From an uncultured Fastidiosipila sp. (GTDB taxonomy: Bacteria; Bacillota; Clostridia; Saccharofermentanales; Fastidiosipilaceae): a stretch of DNA of 64,000 bases. Shown in pieces: positions 25,377 to 35,944 of the stretch. Position 1 is the stretch's first letter; the number at the start of each line of letters is the position of its first letter. The DNA lies in contig CAMYAM010000010.1 of assembly GCA_947253875.1 (NCBI GenBank), positions 7,340-71,339 of the forward strand, read 5' to 3'. Under the pieces are notes generated by a model. It searched no databases. It was not told the origin of the DNA and was given only the letters and a program-made list of their open reading frames with translations. The position numbers and the translations under genes are program-made.

Positions 25377-28300
25377 TTGCAGATTATATATTCGGAAAAT
25401 AGAAGAAGCTTAGCTAAATACATGCGATCTGATATTTGGCAGCATCACAAGGAGGAAGCTTTTAGTAGAGGTTTTTTAATTGTGCCAGAAACACTTAAAG
25501 CTAATATGGAAAGATCATATTTCTCAGAAGATGCTGAGCGTAGTCTAATGCTTGAAGAAATCTTGAGCTTTAGAAGGTTTGCTTTGAGAATAGCAGAGCT
25601 TGCTGGTGGTGCTGGTTATAGTGTAGTCAATCCAGCTTTAGAAATACATTTGTTAGCTCAAGCCATACAGGAACTAGAAGATGAGTTACAAGAATATGCA
25701 AGTCTACAAAATAAACCTAATTATCTGAGTAGGATAATTGATACTATAGGTGATCTTTGGCGATATCAAATTAACCCAACGGAGATTCAAGAAATCTCCA
25801 AGATTACAGCTGAGAATGGTGATTTGAACTTATCTAAAAAATTACATGATTTAGCGTTAATTATGGAAAGGTTCGGAGATAAGTTGAAAACAGAGAATTT
25901 TATGCCGGGCGATTTATTAATAGATAGTTTAGACAAAAATTTGAAGCTTTTATTAGAACAACTTGAAGCTGTTGATTATAATTACAAGAATTTAAATTTT
26001 CCATGGAAGCAATATGAGTTCTTACAAGAGACAACTATTTGGATACATGGTTTTGGTATAAGTAGAAATTTTACTCCACAAGAGTTTTCTATATTAGAAT
26101 CTCTAGATAAGCTGGTTAAAGAAGTAATTATTTCTGCGGAAGCTGATCTTGTACCTGAAGATAATTCGCAAGTAGAAACAGGTAAAAGACAGTTCGTTGC
26201 TGGTAGGCAGTTAACTTTTAGTCTTATCAGTAATTACCAAAATACTAAAATACTAAAACTTGAAAATAGACAAACTCAGCCAGAATATGAATTTCATGCA
26301 TTTGATAAAGAACAAAGAGAAGCAAGATATATAGCGGGCAAAATTAAGGAGTTACTATTTACTGAAGCAAATTTAAGACCAGAGCAGATTGGTATTGCTT
26401 TAGCCAGTAATAAACAAGTGCTTAATCTAAAGTTAGCTTTAGAAGAATTGGAAATTCCATTTTATGCTGCTGACATTGATAATGTTGAATATAAACATTT
26501 AAGTGGTTTCTTGAGAGCCCTAATCGAGTTAATTAAATATCCAGATGATATTGAAAATGTAATTAAATATATTAAACAACCATATGTTGGTTTAAATCCA
26601 GATGAACAGGATGAATTAATAGAGTTTTACAGATCTAGAGGTTTTAGAGGATTTGATGCCTTTGATGCAAGTAAATATAGTAAGAATTTTAATCCTGGAA
26701 TTCTAGAGTTTTCGGAATTATCTAGTGATGAGGAAGCGGAGGATGATACAGCTCAAGATATAGATAATGACGATGATAATGGAGATGGTAGTGAATTAAG
26801 AGGCAATCCAGTAGAGCAGAAACTGGAGATATTTGAGTTAGCAAAAAGAGCACTGCTTGAGCCTAAATTATTGCTAGAAGAGTTAAAGCAAGCTGTAACT
26901 TTGAAAGAGTATAGCCAAATTTTATTGGACTTTATACGCTCAATTAACTTGACCAATAAAGTTAGAACTAAAGTTGAAGAGTTAGAGAAAGCGGAATTTA
27001 TTAATGAAGCGGAGGTTGAAGTTAAGGTTTGGAAAGCTTTAGTTAAAACTTTGTCAGACTTTATGAAAATTGACTCTGATGCAAAACTAAGTGTAGAAGA
27101 ATTTATTTTTTACCTACAATTAAGTTTGAGTGAAAGTAATAAGAATAGAATTCCTGCAAATGGTAATCAAGTAATTCTTGGTAGCTTTAAACAACTGGCA
27201 AATGAAGAACTAGATGTTATCTTTATGGTATCAGCAGATAATAGCAATATACCTCAGAGAAGTCGAAAAAATTCTCTTCTGAATTCAATAGATAGATTGA
27301 AAATAAATCCCTATTTAGAAGAACCTTTACCAGAATTAAACGAGCAATTATTGAACGTTAATGTTTCTGACTTTTATGCTCTGCTCAATTTTCCAAGCAA
27401 AATTATTATTTCTTACACTGGAGGAAAAGGGGAAGAAGCTAGTATTTTAAACAACTTTAGAGTATCGCTCGGTAACAAACTAATAGAACATGAAGGACCA
27501 TTGAGTTTTGGTGACCTGAGCTTGTCATTACCAGAGCGTGCATATACTAAACTTAAATTAATGAATAATTATGCTGGTTTGCAAGATTATGAAGAAAGTA
27601 TAGTTGCAGCACTAAATGCTTATATTGATGAGAATCATCAAGAATTAAATGAATTATGGAAATCTGATAGTTACGGTAGAGAAATGCAAAAAGATGGGAC
27701 TCTACATATTAATAGTGCTTTAGTTGAAAGAGCTCTTGGAAGCAATCCATTATGGTCTATTTCACGATTAGAAAAGTATATGAAGAATCCTTTTGCGTTC
27801 TTTGTTGAATACTTACTGCAATTAAAAGCTAAGAACTATTATAAGCCAGAGAGCTCAGGCTTTGGAACCTTGGTACATAAGGTAATGGAAATAAGCCAAA
27901 GAACCTGGCAAAAGATTTTAGAAGATTCTATAGATGCAATGAGTAGAGATTTGAGTTTAAAAGAAATTTTAGATCAAACTGATGATGAATTGATTGCTAA
28001 ATATTTGCTTGAGGCCGCATTTGAAGATGAGAGTTTGAAGTTATATTTTATGCCTGGTGATGCTTATGTTTCTAGGTTTAAAGCTCATTTAACAGCTCTT
28101 CAAGGTTCAATTGCTCAAGTTAGAGAATTAATTGAAAATGATATCACTTGGGAGCCTAAATACAGTGAGTGGAGTTTCGGAAAAGGCGATAAAACTTTTG
28201 CTTTGAAACTTGAAAATGGAGATAAGCTTTATATTCGAGGTTTTGCCGATAGAGTGGATATAAGTACAAAGAAACAACAATTTAGAATTATTGACTACAA

Positions 28301-28853
28301 GACTGGAAACAAAACAGTATCTTATCCGAATCTTTATTATGGCTTTGATTTACAATTGCCAGTGTATTTAGCAGCATATGAAGCACTAAATATACCGTAT
28401 ACTGCTGCTGACGCCGCTTACGCAGTTGTGCAAAACTTCAAGAAAAATTATACAGATCAAACAGTTGTTTCTATAGACGATTTTATCAAAGAGTATCTAA
28501 AACAATTCAAGCTAAGAAATCTGGCACTGGAATCAGAAACACTACACAAGTTGATGAATCATAGTTTAGAAAAAGTTAGAGAAATAGCCCAAATGATAAA
28601 TTCAGGAGAGTTTTCTTCTGCACCAAAAACCAGTGATAGATACCAAGACCCAAGTAGATTCTGCGATTATAGAGCCATGGCTCAATTAGATAGAGGGTAT
28701 ATCAGGACAGAAATCCTGCCAAGATTAGATGATGTTGTTAGAGGGTGTGATCCTGAAATTGTGGAAATATTTGGTAATAGAAATAATTTGAAAAAAAATA
28801 GTTTCATTTATTTAATGGAAAAACAGGAAAATAAAGATTTAATCGGTGAATAA
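25377..28853 (+). CDS. addB: ATP-dependent nuclease subunit B (AddB/RexB)
   Basis: Partner of AddA in the helicase-nuclease that processes double-strand breaks. About 1158 residues. The N-terminus (IIYSENRRSLAKYM) shows no GxxGxGKT Walker A. The C-terminal nuclease domain is recognisable: WSISRLEKYMKNPFAFFVEY, FGTLVHKVME and FRIIDYKTGNKTV with the Asp/Lys catalytic motif. The four-cysteine iron-sulfur site of B. subtilis AddB is missing: the first Cys position reads N in KYMKNPFAFF, and the C-terminal cluster reads SRFCDYRAMAQLD with one Cys. TTG at 25377 was chosen as start because GAGGTG lies six bases upstream; the GTG at 25368 is part of that ribosome site. An acidic Asp/Glu insert lies near residue 450. 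Confidence 0.9.
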   Translation: MQIIYSENRRSLAKYMRSDIWQHHKEEAFSRGFLIVPETLKANMERSYFSEDAERSLMLEEILSFRRFALRIAELAGGAGYSVVNPALEIHLLAQAIQELEDELQEYASLQNKPNYLSRIIDTIGDLWRYQINPTEIQEISKITAENGDLNLSKKLHDLALIMERFGDKLKTENFMPGDLLIDSLDKNLKLLLEQLEAVDYNYKNLNFPWKQYEFLQETTIWIHGFGISRNFTPQEFSILESLDKLVKEVIISAEADLVPEDNSQVETGKRQFVAGRQLTFSLISNYQNTKILKLENRQTQPEYEFHAFDKEQREARYIAGKIKELLFTEANLRPEQIGIALASNKQVLNLKLALEELEIPFYAADIDNVEYKHLSGFLRALIELIKYPDDIENVIKYIKQPYVGLNPDEQDELIEFYRSRGFRGFDAFDASKYSKNFNPGILEFSELSSDEEAEDDTAQDIDNDDDNGDGSELRGNPVEQKLEIFELAKRALLEPKLLLEELKQAVTLKEYSQILLDFIRSINLTNKVRTKVEELEKAEFINEAEVEVKVWKALVKTLSDFMKIDSDAKLSVEEFIFYLQLSLSESNKNRIPANGNQVILGSFKQLANEELDVIFMVSADNSNIPQRSRKNSLLNSIDRLKINPYLEEPLPELNEQLLNVNVSDFYALLNFPSKIIISYTGGKGEEASILNNFRVSLGNKLIEHEGPLSFGDLSLSLPERAYTKLKLMNNYAGLQDYEESIVAALNAYIDENHQELNELWKSDSYGREMQKDGTLHINSALVERALGSNPLWSISRLEKYMKNPFAFFVEYLLQLKAKNYYKPESSGFGTLVHKVMEISQRTWQKILEDSIDAMSRDLSLKEILDQTDDELIAKYLLEAAFEDESLKLYFMPGDAYVSRFKAHLTALQGSIAQVRELIENDITWEPKYSEWSFGKGDKTFALKLENGDKLYIRGFADRVDISTKKQQFRIIDYKTGNKTVSYPNLYYGFDLQLPVYLAAYEALNIPYTAADAAYAVVQNFKKNYTDQTVVSIDDFIKEYLKQFKLRNLALESETLHKLMNHSLEKVREIAQMINSGEFSSAPKTSDRYQDPSRFCDYRAMAQLDRGYIRTEILPRLDDVVRGCDPEIVEIFGNRNNLKKNSFIYLMEKQENKDLIGE

Positions 28854-28875
28854 ATACAGATTTAAAGTGGTGAAT

Positions 28876-31800
28876 ATGAAAACAGATTTAGAAAATAAAA
28901 TAGAGAAATTTAAAGCAAGTCCAGAACAACAAAAGATAATTGATGCCAAGTCAGGCAATATATTAGTATCAGCTGCAGCAGGTTCAGGAAAGACTGGAGT
29001 TATGACTGAGAGAGTAAGCCAAAGAGTGCTAAAGGGCGAATTAGATCTTAGAAAAGTTCTTATATTGACCTTTACAAATGCTGCCAGTAATAACATGTCT
29101 AATAAAATTTCTCAGAAATTAAGTGATCTTGCTAAAACTGCAAAAACCAATGGAGAAATTACTTTATTTGATAGATTAGAAACTCAAGTTTCATACTTAC
29201 CAGCTGCACATATTGAAACAATTCATTCATTCTGTTTATCATTGCTAAAACTTTTTCCAGAAGAGGTAAAGAGTATTGATGATGACTCTATTCTGGCACC
29301 TAACTTTGTAACGGCAGATGAACAGCTAACTAAAGATTTATTGGATGAAGCAGTTGCTAGAGTGTTCAATGATTTTTACATAGAGCTGGAAGAATTACAG
29401 TCTGAGACAAAAAACAAAAAACGCTTGGATACAGGTCTAATGCTTATAGCAGCATATTCATCTGGTAAAGATGATGAAGAATTACGTAAGCTTGTTTTGT
29501 CAGTTTTTAATTACTTAAGAAGTTTGCCAGACTATGATAAGCAGTTGAAGCAGGCAATAAATGAATTAAAAATTAATGCTAAAGATTTTGCAAATAGTCC
29601 ACATATAGATTATTTATTTGATGAACTAGAATTAAGAGCTAAAGCTGCAGAGTTAGCAATTCCAGACTTGGAGAGACGTCTTGATGGAGTTAGTTTAGAG
29701 TTTGCCGGCAAAACCGCAAAAACTTCACATGAAGAATATGTAGATATTTATACATCTTTATTTGAGATTACTCGTGAAATTAATTCGTTAATTGATCAAA
29801 AAGACAAATTTGATGCAGGAGAATTGTGGAATAAAATTTTTGAGTTGAAGTCTAAAGTTAACTTTATTAAACCGCGAAAAAGTCCTTGGAAAGAATGGGA
29901 ACGCTTGGGACTTAACGGTAGTGAAGATATTTCTTCGTACGAGAAAGAAGTTCAAAAAATTGCTAAGGCTGAGATAAAAAATGACTTTATAGATATTTTA
30001 GTGTCTGAATTTAGTGATTTGCTTTATTATCTTGGTGTTGAAGGGTCACAGAATTTAGAAAATTCATGTAAATTTAGTGCCAAAGTAGTCTGGACAAAAA
30101 CAATTGCTGAAATTAATTCAGAACAAGAAAGAATGCTTGCTGTACTAGAACTTTTCTTTGATCTGGTACTTGAGTTGGATAAAGAATATCAAAAATTAAA
30201 AACAAAAAGGAATGTTGTAGATTTCTCAGATTATGAGCATTATGCTTTACAAATTGTTAGAAGTGAAGTTGGTAGAGAATACTGTCAGAAACAATTTCAA
30301 GAAGTTTATATAGATGAGTATCAAGATACAAGCTCATTAGAAGAAGCAATACTACAAGAGATTTCACCTAATAATACATTCATGGTCGGTGATGTTAAAC
30401 AAAGTATCTATAGATTTAGAAATGCTAAACCAGAGATCTTTTTGGAAAAATCTAAAAAATTTCAAGATGAAGTTGGTGGATCCTTCTATCAATTAAGTCA
30501 AAACTTTAGGAGCCAAGCGGGTATTTTAGCTGGGATTAACTCTGTGTTTAGCAAATTGATGACGCCTGAGTTTACAAATATTGATTATCAAAATGGTCAT
30601 CAAATGAATTATTTTGAATGCAACAATAACTTTGATCAGAGAATTGAAGTGATGCTGGATTGTAGATCTGAAAATGACATAAGTTATCATTTACCAGATG
30701 GCAATTTATCAGATGTTTTGCAAAATATTAGTAAGGCTAGACTCAATCCATATCAAGCTAGATTATGGGCAGAAAGTGAAAAAGAAGAGAAGAATGCTTT
30801 CCATATTATTTCAGAAGTCCTTAGGCTGCATAGAGAAGAGGGAGTAGAGTTTAAGGATATAGCAATTTTGAGTAGGGGTAATAGTAAAGCGGATTATATG
30901 GCAAAACTTCTACAGCAGATTGGTGTGCCTAGCAATAGATATCCTTCTTTGTCAATAAATGATGATTATATACTGCAAAATCAAGTAGCTCTTTTACAGT
31001 GCTTAGATAATGCTCAAACAGACATGCCTTTAGCGACTGTGATGCTTAGCTATTTGGTTAAAGAATCTTTTACGGAAACTGAACTTCTACAAATTAGAAT
31101 TTACCAAAAAGAAAACTATGAGCGAGGAAATTTTAAAGCAGCAATTCAATTTTTAGCCGAAGCTAGCTTAAGTGAAAGTCATGAGTTTTATCCATTGCAA
31201 TGCAAGGTCCAGAAGTTTTTAGAGGAGCTTAATAAATGGCGCCTAAGAAGTGTAGAGGTTTCTGTAAGTACTTTACTACAAGAAATATGGAATAGTAATA
31301 ATTACTTAGAAAAAGCAGCTAAATATGATGGCGAATTGGCAGTTTTGAGTTTAGAGGAATTTTTGACCAAGATAGAAAATCTTGAAAACAGTGAATATGA
31401 GAGTTTGCGTGAAATAGTCCTAGCTTTGGAGAATGAAGTAGAGAATGACCTTAAACCAAGTAGTGAGAATAATATGTCTGCTGATGCTGTAAATGTACTT
31501 ACGTTTCATAAGTCTAAAGGTCTTGAGTTTGATTACGTCTTTATCTATGACCTAGATAAGTCACTTAACAATAAGGATCAACAAGACAAGATTTTTATGA
31601 GTGAAGAGTTAGGCATAGCTTATAACATAGCTGAGTATAGTAATTATGGTGTTAGAACATTTCCAAGTCATTTACGTTTGGCGATGGAAGAGAATGAGCA
31701 GCGCAGATTTTTGACGGAAGAGATATGTTTATTCTATGTAGCGATGAGTAGAGCTAAAGAGAAATTATACCTTTGTGCAAATATTGATTTAACTAGTGAT

Positions 31801-32904
31801 TATCTGAAATTAAATACACTTCTTAATTTAGTTGAAACTGAGAGAGAAAAATCTGGGCAAGCTAGTGAACATATTTATCTGCCTAATTACATACTGAGTA
31901 CAATTAGTTCATATCAGGAAATGTTACTTTTGAGTATGATGCTAAATGACAATCAAGCGGTGCAAAAATTGATTGATTTTTATAGAAATCAAGTAGAAGA
32001 AACAGAAATAGTAGTAGATTATTCAGCCAAAATTGAAGATGAAAATTTCGTAATTAATGTATATAACGATAAAGATATTCTTGAAAAAACTTGGAAAAAA
32101 ATTTTAGCATATTGGTCAGATGAAAATGCTGATAAGCAAGAGAACGATGAAGTTTGCTCTGATAATTTGGATTATGATTACAAGGAGTTTTATGAATTTA
32201 ATCCTAGGGCTAAATTTAAACCATTGCCTAAGGTATCAGTAAGTGAAATTAAAAGAAAATCCATGCAAGTTGATAGTTCGGATGGAGAAGATAATGGCTC
32301 AAAATTGAAAAAGAATATTAATTTGGATTTAGTAGAGCTTGAAGATTTTGATACAACACAATTAAGCTCAACAGATATAGGAACTGCTATCCATGTTGTT
32401 ATGAATTATTTGGATTTGGACAAGATAAGACAAGCAGAGGATGTTGATGTGGCGATTGCGGAGGAACTTAATAAATTATTAGAATTTAATTTTATTAATA
32501 GATCTGAGAGAGAAGCCCTTAATGATTTTAGGCGTGAATTTATTGCCTTTGCTGGATCTCAAATTGCAGATGAAGTTTTACGAGCGGGAGCTAAAGTGTA
32601 TCGAGAATTGCCATTTACATGTAAATATGAAGATGATAATAAAGAAATTAGCTTAGTTCAAGGTATAATTGACCTCTGGTATTACTCTGATGCTGGTGCA
32701 GTACTATTAGACTACAAATCTGATTACTTACCCAAAAACAGACAAGCAGCGAGAAAAGCTTTGTTAGATAGATATTCTGTTCAAATGAAAATTTATGTCT
32801 TGGCTCTTGAGATGAGTTTAGGAGAAAAGGTTAATAAAGTTGTAATTTGGTCAATTAGACTTGCTGAGGAGTTTGAGTTCACTAGGGAAGAGTTAGGAAT
32901 ATAA
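28876..32904 (+). CDS. addA: ATP-dependent helicase/nuclease subunit A (AddA)
   Basis: UvrD-type helicase and nuclease of the AddAB complex, about 1342 residues. Motifs in order: Walker A ILVSAAAGSGKTGVMTERV near residue 40; VYIDEYQDTSSLEEAIL (Walker B, DEYQDT); GDVKQSIYRFRNAKP; LTFHKSKGLEFDYVFI; FYVAMSRAKEKLYLC. The C-terminal RecB-like nuclease domain has VQGIIDLWYY and VLLDYKSDYLP with the catalytic Asp and Lys. Translation probably starts at the ATG at 28876, preceded by AAGTGGTGAAT; a GTG at 28846 inside the end of addB is the alternative. With addB it forms a two-gene operon. Confidence 0.95.
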   Translation: MKTDLENKIEKFKASPEQQKIIDAKSGNILVSAAAGSGKTGVMTERVSQRVLKGELDLRKVLILTFTNAASNNMSNKISQKLSDLAKTAKTNGEITLFDRLETQVSYLPAAHIETIHSFCLSLLKLFPEEVKSIDDDSILAPNFVTADEQLTKDLLDEAVARVFNDFYIELEELQSETKNKKRLDTGLMLIAAYSSGKDDEELRKLVLSVFNYLRSLPDYDKQLKQAINELKINAKDFANSPHIDYLFDELELRAKAAELAIPDLERRLDGVSLEFAGKTAKTSHEEYVDIYTSLFEITREINSLIDQKDKFDAGELWNKIFELKSKVNFIKPRKSPWKEWERLGLNGSEDISSYEKEVQKIAKAEIKNDFIDILVSEFSDLLYYLGVEGSQNLENSCKFSAKVVWTKTIAEINSEQERMLAVLELFFDLVLELDKEYQKLKTKRNVVDFSDYEHYALQIVRSEVGREYCQKQFQEVYIDEYQDTSSLEEAILQEISPNNTFMVGDVKQSIYRFRNAKPEIFLEKSKKFQDEVGGSFYQLSQNFRSQAGILAGINSVFSKLMTPEFTNIDYQNGHQMNYFECNNNFDQRIEVMLDCRSENDISYHLPDGNLSDVLQNISKARLNPYQARLWAESEKEEKNAFHIISEVLRLHREEGVEFKDIAILSRGNSKADYMAKLLQQIGVPSNRYPSLSINDDYILQNQVALLQCLDNAQTDMPLATVMLSYLVKESFTETELLQIRIYQKENYERGNFKAAIQFLAEASLSESHEFYPLQCKVQKFLEELNKWRLRSVEVSVSTLLQEIWNSNNYLEKAAKYDGELAVLSLEEFLTKIENLENSEYESLREIVLALENEVENDLKPSSENNMSADAVNVLTFHKSKGLEFDYVFIYDLDKSLNNKDQQDKIFMSEELGIAYNIAEYSNYGVRTFPSHLRLAMEENEQRRFLTEEICLFYVAMSRAKEKLYLCANIDLTSDYLKLNTLLNLVETEREKSGQASEHIYLPNYILSTISSYQEMLLLSMMLNDNQAVQKLIDFYRNQVEETEIVVDYSAKIEDENFVINVYNDKDILEKTWKKILAYWSDENADKQENDEVCSDNLDYDYKEFYEFNPRAKFKPLPKVSVSEIKRKSMQVDSSDGEDNGSKLKKNINLDLVELEDFDTTQLSSTDIGTAIHVVMNYLDLDKIRQAEDVDVAIAEELNKLLEFNFINRSEREALNDFRREFIAFAGSQIADEVLRAGAKVYRELPFTCKYEDDNKEISLVQGIIDLWYYSDAGAVLLDYKSDYLPKNRQAARKALLDRYSVQMKIYVLALEMSLGEKVNKVVIWSIRLAEEFEFTREELGI

Positions 32905-32926
32905 AGTAATTGCTGAAAAAGACGAT

Positions 32927-33577
32927 TTACAATTTTTGCCGTTTTTCAGGGGAATCGCTTAGAGAATCTGTTCTTAATTTTACTCTATTACTTCGTCCAC
33001 CAAGAGATCTATCTAGGGATTTGTTTTCGTCTCGACGTTTGTTGAAGAATTGTTGCAAGAGATTTGTAGCCTCTTCTGCGAGAATACCAGATTTTATCTC
33101 AGGATAGTGGTTTAGATTGTTGTTGCTAAAAAAATTGTCTATAGATTCGATGGCACCAGTTTTGGGTGAAACAGCTCCATAAATAATCCTGTGCACTCTA
33201 GCTTGTTGCAGAGCAGAAAGACACATGTGACATGGTTCTAGGGTAACATAACAGTCGACATTATCTAAACGCCAGGAATTAAAAAGCTTGCAGGCTGAGT
33301 TTATTGCTAGTAACTCAGCATGTGCAAGCGTATTTTGATTTTGTTCACGTTTGTTGTAGGCTGTGGCGATTACTTTGCCAGATTTGACTAGTACGCAGCC
33401 GATTGGGATTTCAGATTCTGTATAAGCATTTGCAGCAGCTGCTAATGCTAATTCCATGAAATATTCATCTTTATCTAAAGAGTTTTCTTCATGGACTGAT
33501 GATAAGGTTTCAGGTTTGCATTCGGTTGAATTATCAACCTCTGAATTTGCAAGATTTTCTTTGTTCGAGGTCCACAT
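32927..33577 (-). CDS. tadA: tRNA-specific adenosine deaminase TadA
   Basis: Converts the wobble adenosine of tRNA-Arg to inosine. The zinc/catalytic motifs are HAE (86-88) and PCHMC (115-119), with the TadA-typical RVHRIIYGAVSPKTGAIES after them. The usual start of the family, MELALAAAANAYTESEIPIG, begins at residue 41, so about 34-40 residues at the N-terminus are extra; the first ATG is kept because it overlaps the galK stop as TAATG, implying coupling. The C-terminus runs into a basic tail of about 30 residues. Convergent with addA with only 22 bases between stops. Confidence 0.92.
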   Translation of the reverse strand: MWTSNKENLANSEVDNSTECKPETLSSVHEENSLDKDEYFMELALAAAANAYTESEIPIGCVLVKSGKVIATAYNKREQNQNTLAHAELLAINSACKLFNSWRLDNVDCYVTLEPCHMCLSALQQARVHRIIYGAVSPKTGAIESIDNFFSNNNLNHYPEIKSGILAEEATNLLQQFFNKRRDENKSLDRSLGGRSNRVKLRTDSLSDSPEKRQKL

Positions 33578-34866
33578 TATAGTTCAATACCACCAACAGG
33601 ACGGATATGGATAATCATACAAGCGTCTTTACCAAAACTAGCTTCTAATGTTTTTACATAAGCTTCAACTGCTTCGCTAGGTACATAAGCTTGAATTGTT
33701 CCACCAAAGCCACCACCATGTATTCTGCATGCTCCTTCCAAGTTATTATCTTCGAAGAATTTTCTACTCAAGGCTAATGCTAAGGCAGCTTCTTGTTCTT
33801 GGTTATTTCCAGGAATTAGAACGTTTTGTAGTTGTACTTCAGAACTGTGTGCAGATGCATTCACTAAATCTAAGAAACGTTTGAAGTTTTTGTTTTCTAA
33901 AGCGTTTAATTGCTCTGCAGTCCTTTTTTCTTCAGTGAAGAAGTGTATGGCACGTAGAACTGCTCTTTGAGGGAACTTCTTGCTCAGTTCTGGTACTGCT
34001 TGGAAAAATTCATTTGGATTTACTTCTGATAAATAAGTTTTTGAGAAGAATTTAGCAATTGCTTGCATATCATTTGGAATACTTGCGTATTCATGAGTTA
34101 AGTTAGAGTGACCTTTATCTGTTTTAGTGATAACCATTTCATAACCATAATCACCAAGATCCAAATCGATTTGTTTTATCTTAGGGTTATTTTTGTCCGC
34201 AAAGTCTATTGCAATAACTTCACCAAATGCGCAAGCAGTTTGATCCAATAATCCACTAGGTTTATCGAAGAAGACGTTCTCAGCAAACTGGCTGGCTAAA
34301 GCTTGTTCTATAGGACTAATTTCTCCAGAGTTGTACATGTAGTTGAAAATAGTTGCAATAAGTATTTCAAAGGCTGCGGAAGATGAAATTCCTGATCCTG
34401 CAGCGACTTTACTAGTTGAATAGCAATTAAAACCTCCAATTTTATAACCCTTCTTTTTAAAAGCGTGGGCAACACCACGGATCAATGCTGGAGTCTTGCC
34501 AATTTCATGTTTTTGAGGTTCCAGATCATTTAAATCAATGGTTTCAACAATGTTGTACGCTTCAGAAATAAACTGAATTTTGTAATCATCTCTTGCTTGG
34601 CATGCTGCAACAATATCGAGGTCGACAGAAGCAGCAATAACATGTCCTAATTGATGATCAACGTGATTACCAGCTATTTCTGTTCTTCCTGGTGCAGAGA
34701 AGAAACGAATTTCATTATCATTAAGTTCGAAACGTTCTGCAAATTTTTCAACTAGATGTTGATATCTATCCAAGTTGTTCTTGATTATAGCTTCGTCTTT
34801 ACCGTAAAGCTGTCCTAGCTTGTTAACTAATTCTGTATTTTCTAAAGAAAGATATTTTTTGCTCAT
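33577..34866 (-). CDS. galK: Galactokinase
   Basis: Phosphorylates galactose, the first step of the Leloir pathway. The GHMP-family galactokinase signature is PGRTEIAGNHVDHQLG at residues 59-74, the TEIAGNH form common in Bacillota. The phosphate-binding loop VAAGSGISSSAAFEILIA and the third motif RIHGGGFGGTIQAYVP near the C-terminus are intact. 429 residues, slightly longer than the usual 390-400. No galT or galE is in the window. It lies upstream of tadA in a two-gene unit. Confidence 0.94.
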   Translation of the reverse strand: MSKKYLSLENTELVNKLGQLYGKDEAIIKNNLDRYQHLVEKFAERFELNDNEIRFFSAPGRTEIAGNHVDHQLGHVIAASVDLDIVAACQARDDYKIQFISEAYNIVETIDLNDLEPQKHEIGKTPALIRGVAHAFKKKGYKIGGFNCYSTSKVAAGSGISSSAAFEILIATIFNYMYNSGEISPIEQALASQFAENVFFDKPSGLLDQTACAFGEVIAIDFADKNNPKIKQIDLDLGDYGYEMVITKTDKGHSNLTHEYASIPNDMQAIAKFFSKTYLSEVNPNEFFQAVPELSKKFPQRAVLRAIHFFTEEKRTAEQLNALENKNFKRFLDLVNASAHSSEVQLQNVLIPGNNQEQEAALALALSRKFFEDNNLEGACRIHGGGFGGTIQAYVPSEAVEAYVKTLEASFGKDACMIIHIRPVGGIEL

Positions 34867-35051
34867 AAGAACTCCTAATGTTTTGTAATATTTTCTATTT
34901 TATATTAATATAAATAACTTATAATAACTATAGCTTTATCAGAATATTTTTAGTAAAAGCCGATTCGATAATTTTTTGTTAGAATAGGTGAAGTTAAGAA
35001 AAATTACAAGCTTATAAATATTGATAATATTTATTTAAAAGAGGAGAAAAT

Positions 35052-35786
35052 ATGGCAGTTTACGAAGGACTATGTACCAATTGTGGTTCATTGCTAAGAG
35101 TTGATGATAGTCAAGAAAGAGTTAGATGTATTTTCTGCTGGGGTGAAAGCGATTCCGAGGCAGCTATTAATCTAATGGGTAGAGATGATGTTGAATACCC
35201 TAATGAAGCTTATGCAGAACCTAGTGCAGAAGAGAAGGCAGAAGCGCTAAAAGCTCAAGGTATGGGTGGTGTTGTTATGCGCCAAGAACCTAAGGTAAAT
35301 AGAAAAGAGAAAAAAACTGGTAAATTAACACCAAAAGAAAAAGTAGCTCTCCAAAATAAACCTTTGGTCAAACCTGAAGTTAGCAAAAAACATAAAATTA
35401 CAATTTTAGCTGGTGTTGTAGCTTTTGTTTTAGTACTAGCAGCAATTGGTTTACCAATATATTTCTTAAGAGAGAACAAAGCAGATGAAATAATGAAAAA
35501 ACTTCCTGAACATGTAGCTCTTGCTAGCTCAAAGGAAAAAGTAGACTTGCATAGACAAGATAATCATATTATTACTATAGTTAGTCCAGAAGCTGTTACT
35601 AAAGAACAAGCAGAAGAGACTTTCTTAGCATTTAGTAAAGTCTATGCTGAAGTGTATGGAATTAGTGAAGAAGCTGCTAAAAATAAAGTTGAAGTAAAGC
35701 TACTTGATAATGTTACAGGTGGATTTAGAGTTAAGATTAAAGATGGATCTGTAATATGTACTAGTTTAGAAAAAATTAAAAACTAG
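35052..35786 (+). CDS. Zinc-ribbon, single-pass membrane protein of unknown function
   Basis: Not assigned to a named family. Residues 8-30 form a zinc ribbon of the CxxC-x16-CxxC type (CTNCGSLLRVDD then CIFCWG). A hydrophilic Lys/Glu-rich region follows (about 70-110), then one transmembrane helix (about 115-137, ITILAGVVAFVLVLAAIGLP) and a C-terminal domain of about 105 residues outside the membrane. The ribbon should be cytoplasmic. GAGGAGAAAAT precedes ATG. Monocistronic, divergent from galK and followed by a strong terminator. Confidence 0.75.
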   Translation: MAVYEGLCTNCGSLLRVDDSQERVRCIFCWGESDSEAAINLMGRDDVEYPNEAYAEPSAEEKAEALKAQGMGGVVMRQEPKVNRKEKKTGKLTPKEKVALQNKPLVKPEVSKKHKITILAGVVAFVLVLAAIGLPIYFLRENKADEIMKKLPEHVALASSKEKVDLHRQDNHIITIVSPEAVTKEQAEETFLAFSKVYAEVYGISEEAAKNKVEVKLLDNVTGGFRVKIKDGSVICTSLEKIKN

Positions 35787-35837
35787 CAGCCTATAGGTAA
35801 ATTAGAATAGCAGTAGTTTATATGTGAAATATAAATA

Positions 35838-35868
35838 AAACTCCATAACTGGAACAGTTATGGAGTTT
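35838..35868. terminator. Strong bidirectional terminator
   Basis: AAACTCCATAACTG (35838-35851) and CAGTTATGGAGTTT (35855-35868) form a perfect 14-bp stem with a GAA loop, flanked by A/T-runs. It serves the zinc-ribbon gene and probably the convergent trxB. Confidence 0.9.
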
Positions 35869-35944
35869 ATTTATGCATAAATTAGTAATTTATTATTGTA
35901 AGTTTGCCGAAAATTAATTGTAAGTATAAATATAAACGGTTTAA

